Notes: a model not told the origin generated them from the letters alone. DNA of 20,080 nt from CALZJC01 sp041574955 (GCA_041574955.1 JBFGNS010000082.1:1-20080), one strand, 5' to 3'. Numbered from the stretch's first letter, positions 1-8,099 are shown. A program made the numbers and translations.

Positions 1-887
1 CCCCAGCTGGGGGTGGGTTCGGCGATACCGAGGCCGAGGAAGGAGAGGGTCACCTCGGCGAGGATGTAGCGGGGGGCGAGGATGGCCGCCTGGGTGGCCA
101 GCAGGCTGCGGGTCTCGGGGAGGATGTGGCGGCGGAGGATGTGGCTGTCGGGAGCCCCGAAGCTGCGGGCGGCGGTGACGAAGTCGCGCTCCCGGGCGCT
201 GAGGACGAGGCCGCGGACGAGGCGGGCCGGGCGCGCCCAGCCGATGAGGCCGATGACGGCGATGATGAGAAAGAAGGCCTCGAGGGCGGAGAGCCGTAGA
301 GGGAGGAATGCTCGGAGGCCGAGCAGTAGGTAGAGCCAGGGCAGCGCCAGGAAGAGCTCCACGAGTCGCATCAGGAGGGAGTCGAGGCGCCCGCCGTAGA
401 AGCCGGCCGAGGCACCGAGCAGGAAGCCGGCCGCCAGGGCCAGTCCCGCGGCCAGCAGGCCGGCGAACAGGGAGATGCGCGCGCCCAGCAGGAAGCGGGC
501 GAAAACGTCGCGGCCGAGGCCGTCGGTGCCGAAGAACATGAGGCTGGCCGGGGCGTCGACGCCCACCAGATGGAGGTCGGTATCGAACAGGCCGAACAGC
601 TTGTAGCCCTCGCCGCGCACGAAGAAGCGGAGCGGGACGGGTCGGCTGCGGTCGGCCGTGTAGACATCGGGCTCGGGCGCCGTGTTGACCAGGGGATAGA
701 CGAAGGGGCGAAGGTGGAACCTCCCGTCGGCGTCGACGAAATGTACCGGGGTCGGCGGCGCCCAGGGCAGCTCGCGGTGCTGCTCGAAGGCGGAGTGGGG
801 AGCCAGGAAGCCGTCGACCAGGCTGGCCAGGTGGAGGCCCAGAAGCAGAAGAAGCGGCACGCGCAGCCCGCGGCGGTGTCGGCTCAT
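1..887 (-). CDS. Peptide/nickel-type ABC transporter permease (DppC/OppC family), C-terminus outside window
   Basis: This is an inner-membrane permease subunit of a binding-protein-dependent peptide/nickel-type ABC importer. The reading frame runs open from an ATG at 885-887 to the window edge, giving 295 codons. A hydrophobic segment lies at residues 8-24. A long periplasmic insert follows (about 30-115, including HFVDADGRFH). The family signature GTDGLGRDVFARFLLGAR starts at residue 120, then come several membrane segments. The EAA cytoplasmic loop (FVTAARSFGAPDSHILRRH) and the C-terminal FLGLGIAEPTPSWG, both typical of DppC/OppC, are visible. The ATG overlaps the stop of the upstream dppB-like gene (ATGA), so the pair is translationally coupled. 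The large first periplasmic loop resembles the YejE/OppC subgroup. Substrate cannot be read from the permease; binding protein and ATPases are not in the window. Confidence 0.9.
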   Translation of the reverse strand, partial: MSRHRRGLRVPLLLLLGLHLASLVDGFLAPHSAFEQHRELPWAPPTPVHFVDADGRFHLRPFVYPLVNTAPEPDVYTADRSRPVPLRFFVRGEGYKLFGLFDTDLHLVGVDAPASLMFFGTDGLGRDVFARFLLGARISLFAGLLAAGLALAAGFLLGASAGFYGGRLDSLLMRLVELFLALPWLYLLLGLRAFLPLRLSALEAFFLIIAVIGLIGWARPARLVRGLVLSARERDFVTAARSFGAPDSHILRRHILPETRSLLATQAAILAPRYILAEVTLSFLGLGIAEPTPSW

Positions 888-1852
888 TCGGCGGGGGTCC
901 GGATTCTCGGGTCGATCGCCAGCAGGAGGAGGTCGGCGAAGAAGTTGCCTGCCAGCAGCAGCGCAGTCGAGGTCATGACGGCGCCGATGACCACGTAGAT
1001 GTCGCGACCCTGGATGGCCTGGAACAGCAGATCGCCAACACCCGGCCAGCTCATGATGACTTCGATCAGCAGCGAGGCGGACAGCAGGCCGCCGATCGAG
1101 AAGCCGAGCAGTGAGATCAGGGGGTTGGCGGCGGCCGGCAGGGCGTGCACCAGCAGCCTCCGCCTGCGCCCTACGCCGCGCGCACGGACGGCCTGCATGT
1201 ACGGTGAAGCCAGCACGTCGGCCATGCTGGACTGGACGTGGCGGGCGAGGAGCGGCACGGTGGTGAGCACCAGCGCCAGGGTCGGCAGCAGGAGGTGGCG
1301 CGCCAGGTCGATCAGCTGCTGCCATCGCCCCAGGGCGCTGAACTCCGGCGAGGTCATGCCTCCCACCGGGAGCGCCGGGACGTGAACGGCGACCATCAAC
1401 AGGCCGAGCCCGAGGACCAGGTCGGGTATAGCCAGGCCGAGCGAAGTCGCGGTGCCGAACAGCGCGCCGCGGGCCCGGCCCTTCTCGGCCGCCCAGATGC
1501 CGAGCGGCAGGGCCACCAGCCAGGCCAGCGCCGTGGCCAACACGGTGAGCAGGAGGGTGTTGCGCGAGCGCTGCCAGAGCAGCTCCGCTACGGGCCTGCC
1601 GTGGAGCAGCGAGTCGCCCAGGTTGCCCCCGAGGACCCCGGCCAGCCAGCGCCCGTAGCGCACCGGCAACGGATCATCGAGCCCGAGACGTGCCCGCAGT
1701 TGCTCGACCGTCTCGCTCGACAGGCTCGGGTCGAGGCGGGCATCGAGCAGGAAGTCGCCCGGCGCCAGCTCGCTGAACAGGAAGGTCAGCAGCGAGACGC
1801 CCAGCAACAGAGTCAGCCCGTGCAGCAGGCGCTGGGCTACGAGCCTGGCCAT
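884..1852 (-). CDS. Peptide/nickel-type ABC transporter permease (DppB/OppB family)
   Basis: This is the partner permease of the importer, 322 residues, close to the usual length. It has the N-terminal segment (RLLHGLTLLLGVSLLTFLFSE), the periplasmic AP-GD region after it (LAPGDF), and RLGLDDPLPVRYGRWL typical of DppB/OppB. Five further hydrophobic segments follow. The EAA loop is around residues 220-245 (YMQAVRARGVGRRRRLLVHA, then LPAAANP), followed by a conserved tail segment (IMSWPGVGDLLFQAI). The start at 1852 is four bases after the parA stop (1857-1859), with no clear Shine-Dalgarno, and the stop overlaps the dppC-like ATG. The order parA > dppB > dppC therefore reads as one transcript. 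The family assignment is secure; the transported substrate is unknown. Confidence 0.92.
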   Translation of the reverse strand: MARLVAQRLLHGLTLLLGVSLLTFLFSELAPGDFLLDARLDPSLSSETVEQLRARLGLDDPLPVRYGRWLAGVLGGNLGDSLLHGRPVAELLWQRSRNTLLLTVLATALAWLVALPLGIWAAEKGRARGALFGTATSLGLAIPDLVLGLGLLMVAVHVPALPVGGMTSPEFSALGRWQQLIDLARHLLLPTLALVLTTVPLLARHVQSSMADVLASPYMQAVRARGVGRRRRLLVHALPAAANPLISLLGFSIGGLLSASLLIEVIMSWPGVGDLLFQAIQGRDIYVVIGAVMTSTALLLAGNFFADLLLLAIDPRIRTPAE

Positions 1853-1856
1853 GCGG

Positions 1857-2705
1857 TCAGGCGTCGGCCGGAGGCGCGGCTCGGGCCGCCGTCGGCAGCA
1901 GGGCGGAGCGCTGCGCGGGACGCTCGGCAGGCGCCGGCCGCCGCTGGCCGCCCGCCCGCCACCAGAACTCCTCGGCGAGCAGACGGTAGGCCTGGGCGCC
2001 GGTCGAGCGCGGATCGTACTCGAAGATCGTGCGGCCCGACTCCGGAGCCTCGGCGAGCCGGATGTTGGTGCGCACCTCGACGGCGAATACCTGATCGCGG
2101 TAGGTGAGCCGGACCTGTTCGACGTTGACCCGGCTCGCGCGGGTGCGGTAGTCGACCATCGTCAGCAGGATGCCGGCGAGCCGTGCGCCGATGCCGAAGC
2201 GGATCTGGATGCGCTCGACGGCGTCGAGCACGCCCTGCACCCCCTCGAGCGCGAGGTACTGGGGCACCGCCGGCAGGACGAAGGTGTCGGCGGCTACGAG
2301 GGCGTTGATCGACAGCAGCGACATCCCCGCCGGGCAGTCGATGAGCGTCGCTTCGTAATCCGGTGTGAGCTGCGCCAGCTCGCGGTGCAGCCGGTACCCC
2401 TTGTCCGGCAGCACGGCCAGCTCTTCTTCGGCCGAGACCAGGTCGGCGGAGCCGGTCAGCAGATCGAGGTTCTCGATTCGGGTCGGGCGCACGGCGCGCC
2501 AGGAGCGCAGCCCGCGGAACAGCACGTCCGCCGCTGAGGGCGCCAGCAGGTGGCGCGGCACGCCCAGCGACAGCGACGCCGAGGCCTGGCTGTCGAGGTC
2601 GACGAGCAGCGTCTTGCGGCCGCTGCCGGCAAGCGCTGCCGCCAGGTTGACGGCAGTGGTCGTCTTGCCGACCCCGCCCTTCTTGCTCACCAATGCGGTG
2701 ATCAT
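1857..2705 (-). CDS. ParA/Soj-family ATPase, orphan (no ParB nearby)
   Basis: This is a cytoplasmic deviant-Walker P-loop ATPase of the ParA/MinD superfamily, 282 residues. The protein opens with MITALVSKKGGVGKTTTAVN, with the deviant Walker A KGGVGKTT at residues 9-16. The switch I/A' strand LLVDLDSQASAS and the Walker B-like strand TLIDCPAGMSLLS are both typical of ParA. The C-terminal 35 or so residues are Arg/Pro/Ala-rich and look disordered. I chose the start at 2705, not an upstream in-frame start, because the family N-terminus begins there and AAGGGG lies a few bases upstream. A TACAAT hexamer is at 2737-2742. No ParB and no parS-like 16-mer were noticed. Since it heads an operon with peptide permease genes, its cargo may not be the chromosome; that is inference. 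Confidence 0.9.
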   Translation of the reverse strand: MITALVSKKGGVGKTTTAVNLAAALAGSGRKTLLVDLDSQASASLSLGVPRHLLAPSAADVLFRGLRSWRAVRPTRIENLDLLTGSADLVSAEEELAVLPDKGYRLHRELAQLTPDYEATLIDCPAGMSLLSINALVAADTFVLPAVPQYLALEGVQGVLDAVERIQIRFGIGARLAGILLTMVDYRTRASRVNVEQVRLTYRDQVFAVEVRTNIRLAEAPESGRTIFEYDPRSTGAQAYRLLAEEFWWRAGGQRRPAPAERPAQRSALLPTAARAAPPADA

Positions 2706-2736
2706 CCGAACCCCTTGCAGCCGATCAGGCGCCGCT

Positions 2737-2742
2737 ATTGTA
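2737..2742 (-). promoter_or_regulatory. Putative -10 element (TACAAT) of the parA-dppBC operon
   Basis: Reading the minus strand, GGCTACAATAG lies 31 bases before the parA ATG, which leaves room for a leader of about 25 bases containing the Shine-Dalgarno. The same hexamer occurs before three other genes in this window. No convincing -35 box is visible. Confidence 0.5.
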
Positions 2743-2819
2743 GCCAACCGGCGGCCGCGCCCGCCACGGCACGGCACATCGCCGGAGTCACCGGCTTCCT
2801 GCAGAGGCCGCCGTTGCGC

Positions 2820-2825
2820 TACCCT
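2820..2825 (+). promoter_or_regulatory. Possible -10 element (TACCCT) of cstA
   Basis: TACCCT lies 29 bases before the cstA start, in the 149-base gap divergent from parA. The match is weak and rests mainly on position. Confidence 0.25.
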
Positions 2826-2854
2826 GAGGCGCTTTCAGTCCGGGAGGGAGCCGC

Positions 2855-4630
2855 TTGACCGCCGTCGTCACAGCGCTGTGTTTCCTGGCCTACTTCGTGG
2901 GCTACACGCTCTACGCCCGCTTCCTGGCGCGCCGGGTGTTCGCTCTCGACGACGGGGAGCCGACGCCGGCCCACAGCCAGCGGGACGACATCGACTACGT
3001 CCCGACCAACCGCTACGTCCTGTTCGGCCACCACTGGGCTTCGATCACCGGCCTGTCGCCGATGCTGGGGCCGGCGGTGGCGGTGATCTGGGGTTGGCTG
3101 CCGGCGATGCTGTGGGTGGTGCTGGGCGCTCTGTTCGTCGGCTGTGTCCACGATTTCGGCGCGCTGGTGGTGAGCATGCGGGCGCGCGGCATGTCGATCG
3201 GCAAGGTCACCGAGGGTATCGTCGGCCAGCGCGCCAAGACCCTGTTCCACCTCATCATCTTCTTCGGCATCGCGCTGGCGATGGGGGTGTTCGTCTACGT
3301 CATCGCGGTCATGTTCTCGATCAGTGACCGCTGGGACCCTGAGCTGCCGCTGGCCGACCCGTCGTCGTTCCCGACCGCGGTCCTGCCCTCGGCCCTGCTG
3401 ATCGGCATCGCGCTGGTGATGGGCTGGCTGCTCCACCGCAAGCGACTGCCGCTCGGGCCCACCACCTCTGCCGGCTTCCTGCTGATGCTCGGCGGCGTGT
3501 GGGGCGGCATGCGCTGGCCGTTGTTGTGGATGGACCGCGGCGGCTGGCCGGAGCAGGGCAGCTGGGTGCTGATCCTGCTGGCCTACTCGTTCCTGGCTTC
3601 GGTGCTGCCGGTGTGGAGCCTGCTCCAAGCGCGCGACTTCCTGAACTCGCTGCTGCTCTACCTCGGCCTGGCGCTCAGCTACCTGGGGCTGTTCATCTGG
3701 CGGCCGGAGTTCGCCGCCCCCGCGTTTCGACCCCAGCCCGCGGGCGCCCCGAGCTTCTATCCGTTCGTCTTCATCATCATTGCCTGCGGCGCGGCCAGCG
3801 GCTTCCATTCGCTGGTGGCTTCCGGTACCACCGCAAAGCAGATCGACCGCGAAACCGATGCGCGGCCGATCGGCTACGGCGGCATGATCGGCGAGTCGCT
3901 GCTCGGCCTGCTCGCGGTGCTGGCGTGTACCGCCGGGGTTCTGGGCAGCTCCGGTGCAGCGCCGGCGGAGATCTGGCAGCGCACCTACGCCGACTGGAGC
4001 TCGATGCAGTCGCTCGGCCAGCAGGTCGGCGTGTTCATCACCGGCGCGGCCCACTTCATCGAGCGGCTGGGCTTCGTCGACCATCGGGTGGCGACGGCGT
4101 TCGTCGCCGTGGTGGTCGTGTCGTTCGCTCTGACCACGCTCGACTCGGCCACGCGGCTGCTGCGCTTCAACATCTCCGAGATCGCCGAGACGCTCCGCCT
4201 GAGGTGGCTCGACAACCGGTACCTGGCCTCCGGGCTGGCGGTGGCGGTGATCGCCTTCTTCGCCTTCTACGAGATCGGCGGCCGGCCGGCCGGCCTGGCG
4301 CTGTGGCGTCTGTTCGGCACGATCAACCAGCTGCTGGCGGGCCTGGCGCTGCTGGTGGTGACCCTGTACCTGGTGCAGCGCGGCCGCAAGGCATACTACA
4401 CCGGCGTTCCGATGCTGTTCATGATGGGCTCGACCCTGCTCGCCATGGTCTCCAACCTGCGCGACTTCTGGGGGCAGCGCGGGGAGGGTGGTGGCATACT
4501 ATTCGTGGTCGGTCTGGTGCTTCTGGTGCTCGCCGTCTGGCTGGCGGCCGAATCGGTGCTGGCGTTGGTCCGCTGTCGCGGCAGGAAGCCGCTGGAAGGT
4601 CTACAGATTCGCTATGACGGCGCCCCCTGA
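2855..4630 (+). CDS. cstA: CstA-family carbon starvation protein / pyruvate or peptide permease
   Basis: This is a polytopic inner-membrane transporter of the CstA family, whose characterised members take up pyruvate (BtsT) or peptides (CstA). It has 591 residues, shorter than the roughly 700 of E. coli CstA. Family hallmarks are visible: YVPTNRYVLFGHHWASITG (about 48-66), LSPMLGPAVAVIWGWLPAM, and FVGCVHDFGALVVSMRARG (about 94-112). CGAASGFHSLVASGTTAKQ begins near 311, and TLDSATRLLRFNISE lies in the C-terminal half. Hydrophobic segments run throughout. The start is a TTG at 2855 preceded by a strong GGGAGGGAG at 2842-2850; no ATG matches the family N-terminus. Its last 17 bases overlap the next gene. 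Family membership is certain; pyruvate versus peptide cannot be decided from sequence alone. Confidence 0.93.
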   Translation: MTAVVTALCFLAYFVGYTLYARFLARRVFALDDGEPTPAHSQRDDIDYVPTNRYVLFGHHWASITGLSPMLGPAVAVIWGWLPAMLWVVLGALFVGCVHDFGALVVSMRARGMSIGKVTEGIVGQRAKTLFHLIIFFGIALAMGVFVYVIAVMFSISDRWDPELPLADPSSFPTAVLPSALLIGIALVMGWLLHRKRLPLGPTTSAGFLLMLGGVWGGMRWPLLWMDRGGWPEQGSWVLILLAYSFLASVLPVWSLLQARDFLNSLLLYLGLALSYLGLFIWRPEFAAPAFRPQPAGAPSFYPFVFIIIACGAASGFHSLVASGTTAKQIDRETDARPIGYGGMIGESLLGLLAVLACTAGVLGSSGAAPAEIWQRTYADWSSMQSLGQQVGVFITGAAHFIERLGFVDHRVATAFVAVVVVSFALTTLDSATRLLRFNISEIAETLRLRWLDNRYLASGLAVAVIAFFAFYEIGGRPAGLALWRLFGTINQLLAGLALLVVTLYLVQRGRKAYYTGVPMLFMMGSTLLAMVSNLRDFWGQRGEGGGILFVVGLVLLVLAVWLAAESVLALVRCRGRKPLEGLQIRYDGAP

Positions 4631-6155
4631 ACCAGTTTCCAACGGGAGCCCCGGAGCTGGTTCCGGCGGCCGCATGGTCGAGCTGGAGCTCAAGCTGGAC
4701 GGTGCGGCGGCGCTGGCTCGAATCGTCCACCGCGCGGGCGAGCTCGAGGGGCGGTCCGAGCTGCAGCTCGATGAGCAGCCGGAGCAGCAGCTCGGCGAGC
4801 GTCTGGAGGAGCTCGGCCGAATGAGGCTGGAGGTGCAGAAGCTGGCGGCGGCAGATGATCTCTCGCCCCGGAACCGGGTGCACCGCGAGCGCCTCGAGGC
4901 CCGGACCGACCGGATCCTGGGGGAGCTGGGCGCGGAGTTCGAGGCGCTCGGTCCGTCGCAGCTGCGGGCGGTGCTGGGGCGGCACCGCCTCGACCAGAGG
5001 AGCCTGCTGGCCGTGATCGGGATTCATCGCCTGGGCGCTGCGCCCGAACCGTGGACGGAGGCTCGGGGCGACAAGCTCGATCTGCTGATCAGCAGGCTGG
5101 GGCAGGCGGTGCAGGGAGCCGACGGCGCAGAGCTCGAGCGGTTGCTCGAGGAGATGCCGGCGGGCGAGGACCGGCTCGCGCTCGGGGCCGTCGAGCTGAA
5201 CAGCTTCAAGGCCTGGCTGAAGGCGTTTCGGGCCGAGGCGGAGAAGGCCGACTCGCTCGAAGAGCTCGTCGAGCAGGGAACGCTCGAGCGCTACCGTAGC
5301 GTCAAGCACCGGCTCGGGCGCCTGCTGCTCTACCCCCAGGTGCTGGTCGAGGTCAGCCGCACCAACGGCGTGCTCAAGCGCAAGATGGACCGTCTGTTCG
5401 CGGTCGCCGAGGCGGCGATCATCACCACCTTTCAGGGCATCTTCGACATCGGCCTTTCGAGAGCCATGACCGCCGAGCTGCGCGAGGAGCTCGAGCAGCT
5501 CGAGGGCCGCTTCGACCGCTTCGAGTCGCAGGTGCAGGCGGGCAACGTCAAGTACGCCGAGGCGGCGCGGCTGTGGAGCGAGCTGAGGAGCTTCTTCGAC
5601 CGCATCGCCACGCTCCGCGAGAGCCTTCCGGTGGAGGAACCGGCTGCCGCCGCCGCCATCACTCCGGGTGGTCAGCGCGCGGGGAGCGGAGTGCTGGACT
5701 GGCTGCGACCGGATCTGGAGGTGCTGACCGAGCTGCTCGAGGCGAGCGACGCCGCGTCGATGCCGCCGGAGATCGTCGCCTTCCTGCCGGACGAGGATCT
5801 GCCGCTCGACGTTCGCGAGGTAATGGCCTTTCGCCGGCTCAAGTCACCGGAGGACTGCAACTCCGAGTTCGAGCGGTTCATCCTGGCCGCCGCTGCCCTG
5901 CGGCGGTGCATCCGCCGGCTGGCTCGCAAGATCGCCCGGCTGCGGGACGACGAGGACCGGCCCAGCCACCAGGTGTTCCAGAACGGCGTGCGCGCCATGC
6001 CGCAGGCCGAGAGCTTCCTGACCCGCTATTCGCAGGCGATCAACCAGGCCGTGCTGGACGGCAACGTGGCGGAAGCGCAGGCAATTCAGATCCTGCGCAT
6101 GCGGCTGATGCGGGAGTTCTCCGGCCTGTGGCTGCAGGTTCGCCGGCAGGCGTGA
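4614..6155 (+). CDS. Large alpha-helical cytosolic protein of unknown function, overlapping cstA
   Basis: I do not recognise this 513-residue protein. It has no signal peptide or membrane segment. It is dominated by Glu/Leu/Arg/Ala-rich amphipathic helices with coiled-coil character, for example about 20-90 and the stretch after SRAMTAELREELEQLE. A low-complexity Ala/Pro/Gly stretch near 345-360 separates an N-terminal helical half from a C-terminal half. The C-terminal half holds a very basic helix (AALRRCIRRLARKIARLR) followed by a helical tail ending FSGLWLQVRRQA. Composition and codon use match its neighbours. The ATG at 4614 overlaps the cstA stop region by 17 bases, with GGAAGG some 15 bases upstream. 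An in-frame ATG at 4674 (MVELELKLDG) is an alternative start. The overlap suggests co-translation with cstA; a role in sensing or scaffolding would be speculation. Confidence 0.8.
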   Translation: MTAPPEPVSNGSPGAGSGGRMVELELKLDGAAALARIVHRAGELEGRSELQLDEQPEQQLGERLEELGRMRLEVQKLAAADDLSPRNRVHRERLEARTDRILGELGAEFEALGPSQLRAVLGRHRLDQRSLLAVIGIHRLGAAPEPWTEARGDKLDLLISRLGQAVQGADGAELERLLEEMPAGEDRLALGAVELNSFKAWLKAFRAEAEKADSLEELVEQGTLERYRSVKHRLGRLLLYPQVLVEVSRTNGVLKRKMDRLFAVAEAAIITTFQGIFDIGLSRAMTAELREELEQLEGRFDRFESQVQAGNVKYAEAARLWSELRSFFDRIATLRESLPVEEPAAAAAITPGGQRAGSGVLDWLRPDLEVLTELLEASDAASMPPEIVAFLPDEDLPLDVREVMAFRRLKSPEDCNSEFERFILAAAALRRCIRRLARKIARLRDDEDRPSHQVFQNGVRAMPQAESFLTRYSQAINQAVLDGNVAEAQAIQILRMRLMREFSGLWLQVRRQA

Positions 6156-6204
6156 GCCGCGGTCCCACCACCAAAGAGAAGCCCGCCGCGCCCCCTTGGG
6201 TGTA

Positions 6205-6237
6205 GACCCGTATGGCTCAATCTGGCCATCCCGGGTC
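6205..6237. other. Imperfect hairpin in the gap before the TPR gene
   Basis: GACCCG (6205-6210) pairs with CGGGTC (6232-6237), and inside it ATGGC (6212-6216) pairs with GCCAT (6225-6229) around an 8-base loop. No T-run follows. It lies in the 172-base gap between the helical protein and the TPR gene and could end the cstA transcript or be chance. Confidence 0.3.
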
Positions 6238-6300
6238 GAGTGCAGGGCGAAGCGGGCCAGGTTGGCCTTACGGTAGCACCGCCGAGGCCGGCCGGGGCGG

Positions 6301-6306
6301 TACAAT
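6301..6306 (+). promoter_or_regulatory. Putative -10 element (TACAAT) of the TPR gene
   Basis: GGTACAATCG lies 21 bases before the ATG at 6328. A transcript starting 6-8 bases downstream would have a leader of only about 15 bases, carrying the GGGAGGTGA Shine-Dalgarno. It shares the hexamer and flanks with the parA, 8085 and ppgK upstream regions. Confidence 0.5.
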
Positions 6307-6327
6307 CGTCTTGTAGGGAGGTGAGCG

Positions 6328-6999
6328 ATGACCAGAACCCAACTAGTGGTGCGTTGCGCCCTCGGGCTGGCTCTGGGGGCCATGCTCGCGCTCGGCGGCG
6401 CGCCGGCCACGGCGCAGGAGCCGGACTTCTCCCACCCCACCGACGAGCCGGGCTCGAACGAGACCTTGATGGACCGCTCGGACCTCGGCAACGTGGTGGC
6501 GGCCGGGCGGATGAAGGTGGCCGAGGGCAACCGGGAGATGAAGCGCGCGGCCAAGCTCGAGAAGAAGCGAGACACGGCCGAGGCGGCAAAGCGAGAGGAG
6601 CTCGACGCCAAGATCGTCGCCGCGTATCAGCGGGCGGCACAGAGCTTCCAGGAGGCGATCCGCACGAGTCCGAACCTGCTGGACGGGTACACCGGCCTCG
6701 GTCAGGCGCTGGCACACCTGGGCCGGCACCAGGAGAGCCTGCAGGTCCACGCCGCGGCGCTGCGCAAGGACGCGGCCGACGAGAGCAACTTCCGCGGCTG
6801 GGCGTCGGCGATGCTCGAGCTGAACATGCTCGGCGACGCGACGAAGGCCTACGACTACTTCGCCGACTCCAACCCGGCGCAGGCGGAGATCCTGCTCGAG
6901 CTGATGCACGACTGGCTCGATCGTCGCCGGGCCGACCCAGGCGAGCTGGCGCCGGACGACGTCGAGCGGATGGCGAGCTGGCTGGCCGAGCGCGGCTAA
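6328..6999 (+). CDS. Exported TPR-repeat protein
   Basis: The product has 223 residues and is predicted to be secreted to the periplasm. A Sec signal peptide occupies about residues 1-29 (MTRTQLVV..., hydrophobic core, ending GAPATA before QEPD, an AxA cleavage site). The mature part starts with an acidic/polar stretch, then a Lys/Glu-rich helix (MKRAAKLEKKRDTAEAAK). Two to three TPR-like helical pairs follow from about 95 to 190 (for example SFQEAIRTSPNLLDGYTGLG, then QALAHLGRHQESLQVHAAAL). TPRs usually mediate protein contacts; the partner is not indicated. The start has a good Shine-Dalgarno (AGGGAGGTGA, 6316-6325) and is preceded by TACAAT. It is monocistronic and convergent with the next gene, with stop codons only 18 bases apart. 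Confidence 0.85.
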   Translation: MTRTQLVVRCALGLALGAMLALGGAPATAQEPDFSHPTDEPGSNETLMDRSDLGNVVAAGRMKVAEGNREMKRAAKLEKKRDTAEAAKREELDAKIVAAYQRAAQSFQEAIRTSPNLLDGYTGLGQALAHLGRHQESLQVHAAALRKDAADESNFRGWASAMLELNMLGDATKAYDYFADSNPAQAEILLELMHDWLDRRRADPGELAPDDVERMASWLAERG

Positions 7000-7017
7000 C
7001 CGGCGGCAGGCTGGTCT

Positions 7018-8085
7018 TCAGCCGGTAGCGATCTGGCCACCGGTGACCCCCGGCAGCTCGAAGGCGAGATCGGACCCGAAGGCGCGTGCCGGTGTCCAGG
7101 CACCGGGCTGGGCCCGGCCGGCCAGCAGACGCAGCGCGCACTCCACCGACGAGGCCGCCGTGAAGGCGTAGCCCTCGGGAGTCTCCATGGTGGCGCGGCG
7201 CACGTCGCCCGCCGGGTTCGACACCTCGCCCCACAGGCAGACCCTGGCGGTGGCGCGCTGATCGGCGTCCGGCCCGGTGACCGTGCGGCCGACCCACCAC
7301 TGCGCCAGCCGCTTGACCGGCGTGAAACCGGCGAGAGGGAGCAGCGGCCGCATGCGTCGCATGCGCCGGATGGCCCCGGGCGGGGCGCCGCTGTAGACGC
7401 GGATGTTCGGGATGCCGGTGGTGTGGAAGGCGGTCGAAACGTCCCCCCACGGGATGGTGACCGCCCACCGGTTTCCGCAGCTGAACTCGATCTCGCGTGC
7501 GTCCCAGGCCAGCGGCACCGGGACGATCCGGCTGTCCTTGCGAATGCCGCCGGCGTGCGGCAGGCTCTCGATCATGGTCTTGAGCGTGCCGCGGCTGGTG
7601 GAGCCGCCTTCGGAGGTGAAGGCGAGCGTGAGCTCGCTGGCATCGGGCAGGGCGGCCGCGAGCCGCGCTGCCAGGCAGTCGGTCGGTACCACGTCGAACC
7701 CGACGCCGGGCAGCAGCGCGACGCCGGCCTCGGCCGCCTCGCGGCCACGCCGGAGAACCGCCTCGAAGACCGCGATCTCGCCCGTGATGTCGAGGTAGTG
7801 GGCGCCGCCGGCCAGACAGGCGTCGACCATCGGGCGGCTGGTGAGGACGAACGGACCCGCGCAGTGGAGCACCGCCGCCACGCCGTCCACACCGCGATGA
7901 AGAGCCGCCGAGTCGTCCAGCCCGAACGAGCGGTGCGGCAGTCCGAGCTCGGACGCGAGGGCCGCCACCGCTCCCTCGTTGCGCCCCGCCAGGATCGGTG
8001 CCGTGCCGCGCCGGACCGCCTCCCGGGCGACCAGCTCGCCGGTGTAGCCGTTGGCGCCGTAGATCAAGAGCGGTCGTTCGGTCAT
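7018..8085 (-). CDS. Saccharopine dehydrogenase-like NAD(P)-binding protein (trans-acting enoyl reductase type)
   Basis: The product is a cytosolic Rossmann-fold oxidoreductase of 355 residues. The N-terminus MTERPLLIYGANGYTGELVA carries the GxxGxxG dinucleotide-binding motif at 10-16. It continues with LHCAGPFVLTSRPMVDACL and AHYLDITGE, typical of the saccharopine dehydrogenase NADP-binding domain family that includes mycobacterial trans-acting enoyl reductases. The C-terminal part (from about 200) is the variable substrate domain. True saccharopine dehydrogenase activity is unlikely, as these short homologues usually act elsewhere. The start at 8085 fits the family. The TACAAT box lies only 8 bases before the ATG and no Shine-Dalgarno is present, so translation is probably leaderless. 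An upstream extension of the frame would run into the divergent gene's promoter. Substrate unknown. Confidence 0.85.
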   Translation of the reverse strand: MTERPLLIYGANGYTGELVAREAVRRGTAPILAGRNEGAVAALASELGLPHRSFGLDDSAALHRGVDGVAAVLHCAGPFVLTSRPMVDACLAGGAHYLDITGEIAVFEAVLRRGREAAEAGVALLPGVGFDVVPTDCLAARLAAALPDASELTLAFTSEGGSTSRGTLKTMIESLPHAGGIRKDSRIVPVPLAWDAREIEFSCGNRWAVTIPWGDVSTAFHTTGIPNIRVYSGAPPGAIRRMRRMRPLLPLAGFTPVKRLAQWWVGRTVTGPDADQRATARVCLWGEVSNPAGDVRRATMETPEGYAFTAASSVECALRLLAGRAQPGAWTPARAFGSDLAFELPGVTGGQIATG

Positions 8086-8093
8086 GGTGCCCG

Positions 8094-8099
8094 ATTGTA
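8094..8099 (-). promoter_or_regulatory. Putative -10 element (TACAAT) giving a leaderless mRNA for the 8085 gene
   Basis: On the minus strand CGTACAATCG is followed by only 8 bases before the ATG at 8085. A start site 6-8 bases after the hexamer would coincide with the start codon. The divergent gene at 8148 shows the same geometry. Confidence 0.5.

Noticed and set aside
1857..2705. Chromosome origin/partition locus around parA
   Set aside because: No parB, no parS-like sequence, no dnaA, gidA or rpmH neighbours and no DnaA-box cluster; the gene is followed by transporter genes.
2706..2777. Upstream in-frame start for ParA at 2777
   Set aside because: It would add 24 Arg-rich residues before the canonical MITALVSKKGGVGKT, overlapping the TACAAT box; the 2705 start has a Shine-Dalgarno.
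2819..4084. Long minus-strand open frame opposite cstA
   Set aside because: Gln/His/Arg-rich low-complexity translation, a mirror of cstA codon bias; no start signal or recognisable domain.
6999..7026. ACCGGC/GCCGGT inverted repeat between convergent stop codons as a terminator
   Set aside because: Only 6 bases per arm with a 16-base loop and no T-run; expected by chance at this GC content.
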